Shown one piece after another: positions 1 through 7,444 of a stretch of 64,000 nt of DNA (position 1 is its first letter; every line of letters starts with the position of its first letter). The notes below the pieces were generated by a model. The model was not told where the DNA came from and ran no database searches. It saw only the letters and a list, made by a program, of their open reading frames with translations. Position numbers and translations under genes: made by a program. Location: the NCBI RefSeq assembly GCF_002002705.1, contig NZ_MUNS01000031.1, positions 62,001-126,000 on the forward strand, written 5' to 3'. This DNA is from Polaromonas sp. C04. Lineage in GTDB: Bacteria > Pseudomonadota > Gammaproteobacteria > Burkholderiales > Burkholderiaceae_C.

Positions 1-106
1 GGACCTGCGGCACGGTTTCAAACACGTCACACGACAGGCCGCGCTGCTGGAGTGCCAAAGCAAAACTGAGGCCGGCAATGCCTCCCCCCACCACTGCAAT
101 CTTCAT
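1..106 (-). CDS. FAD-dependent monooxygenase, N-terminal part only
   Basis: Only the first 35 codons lie in the window; the gene runs off the left edge. It starts MKIAVVGGGIAGLSFALAL, a Rossmann dinucleotide-binding loop (GGGIAG) followed by an acidic end of the second strand (VFE), as in PHBH-type FAD aromatic hydroxylases. The Bug binding protein just upstream ends 30 bases before this start on the same strand, so the two may be co-transcribed, a common pairing of uptake and oxygenation genes in this bacterial group. Substrate cannot be told from this fragment; another FAD oxidoreductase is possible. Confidence 0.6.
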   Translation of the reverse strand, partial: MKIAVVGGGIAGLSFALALQQRGLSCDVFETVPQV

Positions 107-136
107 CTATCGCTCCTGCGGTCTGCGTGGTTCATG

Positions 137-1120
137 TCACTCGGCCGTGATGTGCTGCGACTTGATGAGTTGCGCCCACCGGACGGCATCCTTCTCGACC
201 AGTCGCTGAAACTCTTGCGGCGTGCCGCTGGCCGGGTCCATGCCCTGCACCTCGAAAGCGCTGCGCACCTGCGGGGTTGCCACGATGTCCCCTATCTCGT
301 GGTTCAGGCGCGCCACCAGGTCCGGCGCCATGCCGCGCGGCGCAAAGATGCCGTACCACATGGCCACGTTCACATTGCCGGCATGGGCCTCGGCCAGCGT
401 CGGCACATCAGGCAGCAAGGGGTGGCGTTTGTCGCTGCCAATGCCCAGGGCCACCAGCTTGCCGGCCTTCACAAATGGCAACGCGACGTGAATCGGCAGA
501 AACATCGCGTCAATCTGCCCACTGAGCAAGTCGGTCAACGCCGGCCCGGTCCCACGATAGGGAATATGTGTCAGGAACACACCGCTCGTGGCCTTGAACA
601 ACTCCATGGACAGGTGATGCGGCGTGCCGACGCCGGGCGAGCCGTAGTTGATCTGGCCCGGCTTGCGGCGCGCCGCCGCGATCAAATCGGTCACGGTTTT
701 GTAGCCGGTTTTAGGGTTCGTCACCAGAATCAGTTGGCCCCAACTGGTCAGCGCCACCGGCGTCAGATCGTGCACCGGATCGAAGCTCAGATTGGGATAA
801 AGGCTGCGATTCATGACCAGGGTGTTGACCGATACCAGCAGGGTCGAGCCATTCGGGGCCGCGCGCACCACCGCCTCGGTGCCGATGTTGCCCGAGGCGC
901 CAACCCGGTTTTCCACCACCACCGGACGGCCCAGCCGCTCGGCGAGCCTGGGCCCCACCGTGCGCGCAATCAGATCGATGCCCGTGCCGGGCGAGAACGG
1001 CACGATCAGGCGGATCGGCGCATCGGGCAGCGTGGTCTGCGCCAGCGCGCCAACACCGACGAGCGCCATTACCAACGTGCCGGCTACGCGCAGTGCCAGG
1101 TGTTTGAAGACGGAAACCAT
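137..1120 (-). CDS. Bug/TctC-type periplasmic binding protein
   Basis: A 327-residue tripartite tricarboxylate transporter substrate-binding protein. It has an N-terminal signal peptide ending near ALAQ, then the family pattern PIRLIVPFSPGTGIDLIAR, VVVENRVGASGNIG and later PYRGTGPALTDLLSGQIDAMF. Such proteins bind small carboxylates in the periplasm. No TctA/TctB membrane genes are nearby, as is usual for the many orphan Bug proteins of Burkholderiales. An upstream GTG at 1132 could also start the protein; ATG 1120 is preferred because a GGGA stretch precedes it and it leaves room for the divergent MarR promoter. The ligand is unknown. Confidence 0.88.
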   Translation of the reverse strand: MVSVFKHLALRVAGTLVMALVGVGALAQTTLPDAPIRLIVPFSPGTGIDLIARTVGPRLAERLGRPVVVENRVGASGNIGTEAVVRAAPNGSTLLVSVNTLVMNRSLYPNLSFDPVHDLTPVALTSWGQLILVTNPKTGYKTVTDLIAAARRKPGQINYGSPGVGTPHHLSMELFKATSGVFLTHIPYRGTGPALTDLLSGQIDAMFLPIHVALPFVKAGKLVALGIGSDKRHPLLPDVPTLAEAHAGNVNVAMWYGIFAPRGMAPDLVARLNHEIGDIVATPQVRSAFEVQGMDPASGTPQEFQRLVEKDAVRWAQLIKSQHITAE

Positions 1121-1141
1121 GGATGATCCCACTTTGTTTGC

Positions 1142-1690
1142 ATGCTAACTATTTTCAGCAAGAACCAACGAGGCACAATCCATGAATTCCCTAAGCCTGC
1201 AAGCCTGCCCGTGCCCCCTGCCCACTCCCTCACACGCCTGTACAGCCGTCCCGGCTTCCTGTTGCGCCGCGCGCACCAGATATCGGCGGCCGTGTTCGAG
1301 GAGGAATGCCGCAGCGTCGGCCTGACACCTGCACAGTTCGGGGTGCTGACCGTGCTGCGGGCCACGCCGGGGCTGGACCAGTCGAGTCTGGCGCGTGCAC
1401 TCGGCTTCGACAAGGTGACGGTGCTGCGTGTGCTGCGCGGACTGCAGGCCCGCGGACTGGTCGCCCGATCAGCGGTTCCACAGAATCGGCGCAATCTGTC
1501 GATTTCGTTGTCGGATGCCGGCGCCGCCCTGCTGAAGCAGGCGCAAACGCCGGCCGAGAGGGCCTACCGCCGCCTGATGGCACCCTTGAGTGCCGAACAA
1601 CAAGCCATGCTGGTGGAATTGCTGCAGCGACTCACCGAAGGGCTGGAAGATGATGCGCGGGCCGTCTTTGTGCCGCCAGATCAAACCTAG
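1142..1690 (+). CDS. MarR-family transcriptional regulator
   Basis: A winged-helix regulator. The core reads LTPAQFGVLTVLRATPGLDQ, SSLARALGFDKVTVLRVLRG (recognition helix) and LVARSAVPQNRRNLSISLSD (wing), followed by a C-terminal dimerisation helix. It is divergent from the Bug gene, suggesting control of that uptake/monooxygenase unit by an aromatic or carboxylate ligand. The ATG at 1142 gives 182 residues and would leave very little promoter space. An in-frame GTG at 1211 gives 159 residues, closer to the usual MarR length, and may be the true start. Confidence 0.82.
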   Translation: MLTIFSKNQRGTIHEFPKPASLPVPPAHSLTRLYSRPGFLLRRAHQISAAVFEEECRSVGLTPAQFGVLTVLRATPGLDQSSLARALGFDKVTVLRVLRGLQARGLVARSAVPQNRRNLSISLSDAGAALLKQAQTPAERAYRRLMAPLSAEQQAMLVELLQRLTEGLEDDARAVFVPPDQT

Positions 1691-1720
1691 CCCGGCACCA
1701 CCCACCGGACAGCCCATCGC

Positions 1721-2278
1721 TCAGGCATTGGCGGCGTGAATGCCCCATTTGGCGAGCGCCGCGTCATCGCTGACGCGCGCATCAACCCAGTGCGCACCCT
1801 CGGGCGTCTGCTCTTTCTTCCAGAACGGCGCCTGGGTTTTCAGGTAGTCCATCAGGAACTCGCAGGCCTGAAAGCTCTGGCCGCGGTGCGCCGACGTCAC
1901 GGCCACCATCACGATCTGGTCGAGCGGCTGCAGCAGGCCGACGCGGTGGATCACGCGCGCCGCATAGATGTCGAAGCGTTTGAGCACCTCGTCGATCATG
2001 GCCTCGATGGCCTTCTCGGTCATGCCGGGGTAGTGCTCGAGCTCCATCGCCGTCACGCGCGAGCCATCGTCTTTCGCCGCCGGGCCGCCCCAAGGCGAAA
2101 GGGCCCCCTCGGGGGGCAGCGAGGACGCGTTAGTGCCGAGCGTGGGGGCACCATACCTGTCCCGCACCGTGCCGATGAAGCTGCAGACGGCGCCAACCCG
2201 CTTTTCACCTGCACGCAGCGCTTCGATTTCAGTAGCAACGTTGAAATCATCCGTCTGGATCGAGACCCTGGACGTCAT
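1721..2278 (-). CDS. moaE: Molybdopterin synthase catalytic subunit MoaE
   Basis: Large subunit of molybdopterin synthase, which with thiocarboxylated MoaD puts two sulfurs into precursor Z. Family motifs are VCSFIGTVRD, MELEHYPGMTEKAIEAM, VTSAHRGQSFQACEFLMDYL and the lysine-bearing APFWKKE. At 185 residues it is about 30 longer than usual. The excess (about residues 43-68) sits between VRD and the LEHYPGM motif and is encoded by a GC-rich palindromic repeat at 2081-2149 that keeps the frame open. It follows moaD by 4 bases and is last in the moeA-moaD-moaE run. Confidence 0.93.
   Translation of the reverse strand: MTSRVSIQTDDFNVATEIEALRAGEKRVGAVCSFIGTVRDRYGAPTLGTNASSLPPEGALSPWGGPAAKDDGSRVTAMELEHYPGMTEKAIEAMIDEVLKRFDIYAARVIHRVGLLQPLDQIVMVAVTSAHRGQSFQACEFLMDYLKTQAPFWKKEQTPEGAHWVDARVSDDAALAKWGIHAANA
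2081..2149. repeat. GC-rich palindromic repeat inside moaE
   Basis: About 69 bp with the core GGGCCCCCTCGGGGGGC and a downstream GAGCGTGGGGGC. The same pattern (GGGCCGC, then CCCCCT..GGGGGG, then GCGAG, then a final GGGGG) recurs in the thrC-hom gap at about 5960-6069. It resembles a short interspersed repeat I associate with Comamonadaceae genomes. It adds roughly 26 codons to moaE without a stop. Confidence 0.65.
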
Positions 2279-2282
2279 GCTG

Positions 2283-2534
2283 TCAGCCCCCGGTCACCGG
2301 CGGGAAAAAAGCCACTTCGGCGCCGTCCACCAGCGCCGCCGATTCGTCCGCCATCACCTGATTCAGCGCCACGCGCACGGCCCGGCCGCGCGCCAGGCTC
2401 GCGGCGTAGGCGTCCCCGCGTGCGATCAACTCGTCGCGCAGCGCCAGCAGGCTGGCGGCCGACGTTTCCACCGGCTCGCTGCCCTGCCCGATGGCCTCGC
2501 GGATGGAGGCGAAATACTTGACCGTAATTTTCAC
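2283..2534 (-). CDS. moaD: Molybdopterin synthase sulfur carrier MoaD
   Basis: An 83-residue ubiquitin-fold sulfur carrier: VKITVKYFASIREAIG at the N-terminus and the essential C-terminal Gly-Gly (FFPPVTGG), which is adenylated and thiocarboxylated and then inserted into MoaE. The start is a GTG at 2534 that overlaps the moeA stop (GTGA), implying translational coupling. An ATG further upstream in the same frame would add 30 residues unlike any MoaD and lies inside moeA. Confidence 0.93.
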   Translation of the reverse strand: MKITVKYFASIREAIGQGSEPVETSAASLLALRDELIARGDAYAASLARGRAVRVALNQVMADESAALVDGAEVAFFPPVTGG

Positions 2535-3766
2535 GACAGCAACTCCGCAAACGAAATGAACTGCACCATGGCGCCGTGGCTGATGGTCTGCCCCGCGGGG
2601 TTGTCGACCACACCGTCGCCCCACACCGTCGAGGTCAGCACGCCGGAACTCTGGTTGGGAAACAGATCGAGCCCGCCCGCCGCATTGCGCCGCACGCGCA
2701 GGAATTCACGGCGTTTATCGGCCCTCGGCCAGGTGAAATGGGCCGGGACAGCTACAGGTTTGGGAGCAAGCGAGGTCGCGCCCTGCAGTTTGCGCAGGAA
2801 CGGGCGCACCAGCAGCAGGAAGGTAATGAAGCTCGACACCGGGTTGCCCGGCAGCCCGGCAAAGTGCGCCTGCGCTATGCGCCCATAGGCGAACGGCTTG
2901 CCGGGCTTGATCCCGATCTGCCACAGGTTCAGCTCGCCGAGCGCCTGCACGGCCGGCTTGATGTGGTCTTCCTCGCCGACCGAGACCCCGCCGCTGGTCA
3001 GGATCAGGTCGTGCTGTGCGCTGGCGCTGCGCAGGGCATCGATGGTGGCGTCGCGCCGGTCCGGCACGATGCCCAGATCGGTCACCTCGCAGCCCAGCCG
3101 TTTGAGCAAGGCGCGCAGAAAAAAGCGATTGGAGTTGTAGATGGCGCCGGGCTTCATCTGCTCGGGCGCGACGTCGCCGGGCATCACCAGCTCGTCTCCG
3201 GTGGAGAACAGCGCGACCCGCGGACGGCGCGCCACCAGCAGCGTATCCATGCCAATACCGGCCGCCAGCCCAATACCGGCGGGCGTCAGAAGCTCTCCTT
3301 TTGAGAGCACCACGGCGCCGCGCATGACGTCTTCGCCGCCGCGCCGGATCCACTGGCCGGGCTTGGGCACCCGCATCACGCGAATGGCCGCCGGCGCACC
3401 AGCCACCACTTCGCAGTCTTCCTGCATGACCACGGCGTCGGCGCCGGGCGGAATCGGCGCACCCGTGAAGATGCGCGCCGCCGTGCCATCCTGCAACGCG
3501 GCGCCCGCGCTGCCGGCGGGGATGCGCTGCGAGACGGGCAGCAACGCGCCCGCGGCCGTCACATCCGCGCAGCGCAGTGCATAACCGTCCATCGCGCTGT
3601 TGTCCTGCGGCGGCACCTGCAGGTTTGAGACCACGTCCTGCGCCAGCACGCGGCCATCGGCATCGAAGGTGGAAACCCGCTCGGACTCGAGTAGTGGCAC
3701 GGCACGGTCCAGCAACTCTGCCAGGGCGTCGTCGAGGGACCTGAGGGGCGGACGCGGGTCATTCAT
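2531..3766 (-). CDS. moeA: Molybdopterin molybdenumtransferase MoeA
   Basis: A 411-residue MoeA, which inserts molybdate into molybdopterin-AMP. Visible motifs: PPQDNSAMDGYALR, GADAVVMQED, IFTGAPIPPGAD, ALFSTGDELV, IYNSNRFFLRALLKRLGCEV, LTSGGVSVGEEDHIKPAV and LPGNPVSSFITFLLLVRPFL. The ATG at 3766 overlaps the mobB stop (ATGA); the same frame is open for 17 more codons upstream, but inside mobB. It is followed by moaD with a GTGA overlap. Confidence 0.95.
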   Translation of the reverse strand: MNDPRPPLRSLDDALAELLDRAVPLLESERVSTFDADGRVLAQDVVSNLQVPPQDNSAMDGYALRCADVTAAGALLPVSQRIPAGSAGAALQDGTAARIFTGAPIPPGADAVVMQEDCEVVAGAPAAIRVMRVPKPGQWIRRGGEDVMRGAVVLSKGELLTPAGIGLAAGIGMDTLLVARRPRVALFSTGDELVMPGDVAPEQMKPGAIYNSNRFFLRALLKRLGCEVTDLGIVPDRRDATIDALRSASAQHDLILTSGGVSVGEEDHIKPAVQALGELNLWQIGIKPGKPFAYGRIAQAHFAGLPGNPVSSFITFLLLVRPFLRKLQGATSLAPKPVAVPAHFTWPRADKRREFLRVRRNAAGGLDLFPNQSSGVLTSTVWGDGVVDNPAGQTISHGAMVQFISFAELLS

Positions 3767-4296
3767 GCATGCAGCTCCGAACGGTAAACGAACTGATCCT
3801 GATTGTCGGCCAACCACGCCGCCACCGCGTCCGGCGCATTCAAATCCAGTACCGGGCGGATGGTGGTTTGCGGCAGCTGCCGCGGGGAATCGGTGGCAAT
3901 GGCGACGATGAAATCATCCTCGGCATAGCACGCCGGCTTGCCCGCTGCGGCGCGCCAGACCTCGACCTTGGGCAGGTCGCTGTGCTTGAAGCCCTCCACC
4001 AGCACCCAGTCCACCGCGTCATCGAGCTCGGCAATCAGCTGGTGCACCGACAGCGCGGTGGCGCGCTCGAATTCCCGCATCAGGGCCAGCCGCCGGTCGG
4101 AGGCGACAACCACCTCGAACGCGCCGGCCTGGCGATGCCGCCAGGTGTCTTTGCCCACGTGGTCGATGTCGAAACGGTGGTGCGCATGCTTGACCACCGA
4201 GACGCGCTGGCCGCGCTGTTTGAACATCGGGATCAGGCTTTCAACCAGAGTGGTTTTGCCCGAGCCCGAGTAGCCCGCGAAGCCAACAACTTTCAT
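3763..4296 (-). CDS. mobB: Molybdopterin-guanine dinucleotide biosynthesis protein MobB
   Basis: A 177-residue P-loop GTPase supporting MobA in making the guanine dinucleotide form of the cofactor. The N-terminus MKVVGFAGYSGSGKTTLVE carries the Walker A motif; VSVVKHAHHRFDID and WVLVEGFKHSDLPKVEVWR are typical MobB signatures. It heads the moeA-moaD-moaE run with a 4-base overlap to moeA. A 48-nt two-hairpin element (4313-4360) lies immediately upstream of its start. Confidence 0.93.
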   Translation of the reverse strand: MKVVGFAGYSGSGKTTLVESLIPMFKQRGQRVSVVKHAHHRFDIDHVGKDTWRHRQAGAFEVVVASDRRLALMREFERATALSVHQLIAELDDAVDWVLVEGFKHSDLPKVEVWRAAAGKPACYAEDDFIVAIATDSPRQLPQTTIRPVLDLNAPDAVAAWLADNQDQFVYRSELHA

Positions 4297-4312
4297 GGAG
4301 TTTTCTCAGGTT

Positions 4313-4360
4313 GCTCTATTTTTTATAGCTAACTATGAACGACCCATATGGGCTACAGCC
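4313..4360 (+). repeat. 48-nt two-hairpin element, copy 1 (mobB-thrC gap)
   Basis: First hairpin at 4313-4329 (GCTCT, seven T/A-rich bases, ATAGC), then 20 bases, then GGGCTACAGCC at 4350-4360. Total length is 48. An AT-rich tract (actttttacc) follows and carries the thrC stop codon at 4366-4368. It is one of seven copies with the same spacing in this window, and one of two that are mainly intergenic. Confidence 0.8.
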
Positions 4361-4365
4361 ACTTT

Positions 4366-5934
4366 TTACCTGCAATGCTGGGCGATGTAGGCCTGCACCG
4401 CAACGGCATCCGGAATCATCAGCGTCACACGCCGGGGCAATTGCTCGATGCCGTCGAACCGGGCCGGCCGATCGGGTTCCCGGCCCAGCGCCAGGGCGAT
4501 GGTCTGCGCAAACTTGATGGGCAGCGCGGTCTCCAGCACGATCATCGGCACGCCCGCCACGAGGTGCTCGCGCGCGACCTTCACGGCATCGGCGGTGTGC
4601 GGGTCGATCATCACGCCCAGGCGCTCGAAGCTGTCTTTGATGGTCGCCAGCCGGTCGGCATGGGTGCTCTTGCCGCTGACAAAGCCGTAGCGCTGCGCCG
4701 CCTGCCGGAAGGCCGGGTTCATGCTCAGGTCAAAGCGCCCGTCTTTCGCCAGGGCGTCGCCAAACAGCGCGCGTGTGCGCTCGCCATCGCGGCCCAGCAG
4801 GTCGAACACGAAGCGCTCGAAGTTGCTGGCCTTGGAAATGTCCATCGACGGGCTGGAGGTCTCATGCGTGTCGGCGCTGGCGCGCACGCGGTACACGCCG
4901 GTGCGGAAGAACTCGTCGAGCACGTCGTTCTCGTTGGTCGCCACCACGAGCTGGTCGATCGGCAGGCCCATCATGCGCGCCACATGGCCGGCGCAGACGT
5001 TGCCGAAGTTGCCGCTGGGCACTGTGAAACTAACGCGCTCAAGGGACGGCGTCGCGGCAAGCCCCTCACCCCCGCCCTCTCCCCGAAGGGGCGAGGGAGT
5101 CACGCCGGACCCCGCATTCACTCCCTCTCCTCCTGGGAGAGGGTTGGGGTGAGGGCTGGTTGCCTGGAAGTACCCCGCAAAGTAGTACACCACCTGCGCC
5201 AGCAATCGCGCCCAGTTGATCGAGTTGACGGTGCCGATCTTGTACCTGCGCTTGAAATCGAGGTCGCCCGAGACCGCCTTGACGATGTCCTGGCAGTCGT
5301 CGAACACGCCATCCACCGCGATGTTGTGGATGTTGTCGTCCTGCAGGCTGAACATCTGCGCCTGCTGGAACGGACTCATGCGCCCGTTCGGGCTCAGCAT
5401 GAAAACGCGCACGCCCCTCTTGCCGCGCATCGCGTATTCGGCCGCGCTGCCGGTGTCGCCGCTGGTCGCGCCCAGAATGTTGAGTTCCTCGCCACGGCGC
5501 GCCAGCTCGTACTCGAACAGATTGCCGAGCAGCTGCATCGCCATGTCCTTGAAGGCCAGCGTCGGCCCGTTGGACAGCGCTTCGAGGTACACCACAGACT
5601 CGTCATTCCCGCGGGGCCTGCCCTCGACTCCGATCGGGGGGCGGGAATCCAGAACCTTCAACGGCACGATCTCGCGCGTGCCAAACACCTCCTGCGAATA
5701 GGTCTTGCGGCAGATCGCGCGCAGGTCGTCGGCGGGAATGTCGTCGATGTACAGCGACAGCACTTCGAACGCCAGATCGGCATAGGGCAGCGGGCGCCAC
5801 TTCGCCAACGTGGCCGCGTCCACCTGAGGATAGTGCTCGGGCAGGTACAACCCGCCATCGGGCGCCAGGCCTTCGAGCAGGATGTCGCAGAACTTGCGCG
5901 GCGTGGCATCGCCGCGGGTCGAGATGTAATGCAT
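4366..5934 (-). CDS. thrC: Threonine synthase ThrC with two repeat-derived insertions
   Basis: PLP-dependent conversion of O-phosphohomoserine to threonine. Motifs: the N-terminal MHYISTRGDATPRKFCDILLE, the PLP-lysine region SNGPTLAFKDMAMQLLGN, ILGATSGDTGSAAEYAMRGK and FTVPSGNFGNVCAGHVA. At 522 residues it is about 40-50 longer than usual. The excess is explained by two insertions encoded by palindromic repeats: about residues 95-111 (RPPIGVEGRPRGNDES) and about residues 260-292 (SPHPNPLPGGEG...PSPLRGEGGGEG). Both lie between conserved blocks. It follows hom in the same direction. Confidence 0.94.
   Translation of the reverse strand: MHYISTRGDATPRKFCDILLEGLAPDGGLYLPEHYPQVDAATLAKWRPLPYADLAFEVLSLYIDDIPADDLRAICRKTYSQEVFGTREIVPLKVLDSRPPIGVEGRPRGNDESVVYLEALSNGPTLAFKDMAMQLLGNLFEYELARRGEELNILGATSGDTGSAAEYAMRGKRGVRVFMLSPNGRMSPFQQAQMFSLQDDNIHNIAVDGVFDDCQDIVKAVSGDLDFKRRYKIGTVNSINWARLLAQVVYYFAGYFQATSPHPNPLPGGEGVNAGSGVTPSPLRGEGGGEGLAATPSLERVSFTVPSGNFGNVCAGHVARMMGLPIDQLVVATNENDVLDEFFRTGVYRVRASADTHETSSPSMDISKASNFERFVFDLLGRDGERTRALFGDALAKDGRFDLSMNPAFRQAAQRYGFVSGKSTHADRLATIKDSFERLGVMIDPHTADAVKVAREHLVAGVPMIVLETALPIKFAQTIALALGREPDRPARFDGIEQLPRRVTLMIPDAVAVQAYIAQHCR
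5060..5157. repeat. CCCTCACCCC-type palindromic repeat inside thrC
   Basis: A 98-bp inverted repeat with ends AGCCCCTCACCCC and GGGGTGAGGGCT and two internal hairpins built on CCCTCTCCC..GGGAGAGGG-like arms. Its translation contains PHPNPLP and LRGEGGGEG, the tell-tale peptide of a repeat widespread in proteobacterial genomes. The thrC frame is open throughout. Confidence 0.8.
5602..5652. repeat. ATTCCCGC..GCGGGAAT palindromic repeat inside thrC
   Basis: Arms GTCATTCCCGCGGGG and GGGGGCGGGAATCCAG flank a short spacer. The pattern ATTCCC..GGGAAT with flanking GTCATT/CCAGAA resembles the short dispersed repeats best known from Neisseria (dRS3) and found in many betaproteobacteria. It adds about 16 codons to thrC in frame. 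Confidence 0.65.
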
Positions 5935-5959
5935 GTCAACGCTCCATCACGCGGCAAGC

Positions 5960-6069
5960 GCAACAAAGCCCATCCGCGGGCATACGCGGAACCGGCTTTG
6001 CCGGGCCGCTGGATGCGCCCCCTTGAGGGGGGATGCGAGCGACATGAAGTGCGCGAGAAACGGGGGTGG
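5960..6069. repeat. Intergenic palindromic repeat between thrC and hom
   Basis: The 141-bp gap between thrC and hom is almost filled by two nested palindromes: AAAGCC...GGCTTT at about 5965-6000 and CCCCCTTGAGGGGGG at about 6018-6032, followed by GCGAGCGAC and a terminal GGGGG. The second half matches the layout of the repeat inserted in moaE (2081-2149). Confidence 0.55.
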
Positions 6070-6075
6070 TCTCAT

Positions 6076-7422
6076 TTACGCCAGCTCTTCCTTGCGGATG
6101 CGCGTGATCGGCGCCAGCACGCTGGGCAGCGCCTGCATGCGCGCGATGGCCTCGTTCATGGTGCCTTCGCGGGTGTCGTGCGTGAGGATGATCAGGTCGG
6201 TCTGCGGCACGCTTTGTGTGCCCTCCGGCGCACCGCCTTCGCCACCCACTTCGTCGGCCTCGCGCTGCAGCACCGCGTCGATGCTGATGCCGGCGTCGGC
6301 CACGATGCCGGTCACCTGGGCCAGCACGCCTGCCTCGTCGGCCACGCGCAGGCGCAGGTAGTAGCTGGTCACCACCTCGCTCATGGGCAGCACGCGCAGG
6401 TCGCTCATGGCGTCGGGGTGGAACGCCAGGTGCGGCACGCGCTGCGCCGCATCGGCCGTGTGCAGCCGCGTGATGTCGACCAGGTCGGCAATCACGGCGC
6501 TGGCGGTCGGCTCGCTGCCCGCGCCCTTGCCGTAGTACAGCGTGGTGCCCACGGCGTCGCCGTTGACCATCACCGCGTTCATGGCGCCTTCGACGTTGGC
6601 GATCAGCCGCTTGGCCGGCACCAGGGCGGGGTGCACGCGCAGCTCGATGCCCTGCGCCGTGCGCTTGGTGATGCCCAGCAGCTTGATGCGGTAGCCGAGC
6701 TGCTCGGCGTATTTGATATCGGTCGTGGCCAGCTGGGTGATGCCCTCCACATAGGCTTTTTCGAACTGCACCGGGATGCCGAACGCGATGGCCGACATGA
6801 GGGTCGCCTTGTGCGCCGCGTCCACGCCTTCGATGTCGAACGTGGGGTCGGCCTCGGCGTAGCCCAGGCGCTGCGCGTCCTGCAACGCCACGCCAAAGTC
6901 CAGGCCCTTGTCGCGCATCTCGGAGAGGATGAAGTTGGTGGTGCCGTTGATGATGCCGGCAATCCACTGGATGCTGTTGGCCGCCAGGCCCTCGCGCAGC
7001 GCCTTGATGATCGGAATGCCGCCCGCCACCGCCGCCTCGAAGGCCACCATCACGCCCCGGGCGTGCGCAGCCGCGAAAATCTCGGTGCCGTGCACCGCCA
7101 GCAGCGCCTTGTTGGCGGTGACCACATGCTTGCCCGCCGCGATGGCTTCCAGGACCAGCTGCCTCGCAATGCCGTAGCCGCCAATGAGTTCGACCACGAT
7201 GTCGATCTCGGGGTTGGCGATCACGGCGCGCGCGTCGGCCACCACCGTCACGCCCGCGCCGACGACCGCCTGCGCACGCGCCACGTCCAGATCGGCCACC
7301 ATGGTGATCGCGATGCCGCGGCCGGCGCGGCTCTTGATCTCGTTCTGGTTGCGTGCCAGCACCTTGAACGTGCCGCTGCCCACGGTGCCGATGCCCAGCA
7401 GGCCTACTTGAATGGGTTTCAT
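6076..7422 (-). CDS. hom: Homoserine dehydrogenase
   Basis: A 448-residue monofunctional homoserine dehydrogenase reducing aspartate semialdehyde to homoserine. It starts MKPIQVGLLGIGTVGSGTFK (Rossmann loop GIGTVG), then VVTANKALLAVHG, FEAAVAGGIPIIKALREGL, GIINGTTNFILSEM and an ACT domain over the last 90 residues (YYLRLRVADEAGVLAQVTGI). The ACT domain suggests threonine feedback control. A longer open frame upstream overlaps alaA and is not used. About 12 extra residues (GGEGGAPEGTQS) precede the last ACT strand; no repeat was recognised there. Confidence 0.95.
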   Translation of the reverse strand: MKPIQVGLLGIGTVGSGTFKVLARNQNEIKSRAGRGIAITMVADLDVARAQAVVGAGVTVVADARAVIANPEIDIVVELIGGYGIARQLVLEAIAAGKHVVTANKALLAVHGTEIFAAAHARGVMVAFEAAVAGGIPIIKALREGLAANSIQWIAGIINGTTNFILSEMRDKGLDFGVALQDAQRLGYAEADPTFDIEGVDAAHKATLMSAIAFGIPVQFEKAYVEGITQLATTDIKYAEQLGYRIKLLGITKRTAQGIELRVHPALVPAKRLIANVEGAMNAVMVNGDAVGTTLYYGKGAGSEPTASAVIADLVDITRLHTADAAQRVPHLAFHPDAMSDLRVLPMSEVVTSYYLRLRVADEAGVLAQVTGIVADAGISIDAVLQREADEVGGEGGAPEGTQSVPQTDLIILTHDTREGTMNEAIARMQALPSVLAPITRIRKEELA

Positions 7423-7444
7423 TGGTTTTTGGTAAAAAGTGCTC

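Noticed and set aside
134-1126. A long rightward frame opposite the first Bug gene
   Set aside because: The leftward frame encodes a complete Bug protein with a signal peptide; the other strand gives only low-complexity sequence.
6216-6260. Extra residues (GGEGGAPEGTQS) in homoserine dehydrogenase as another repeat insertion
   Set aside because: The DNA shows no strong palindrome and no second copy in the window; it may be ordinary loop variation.
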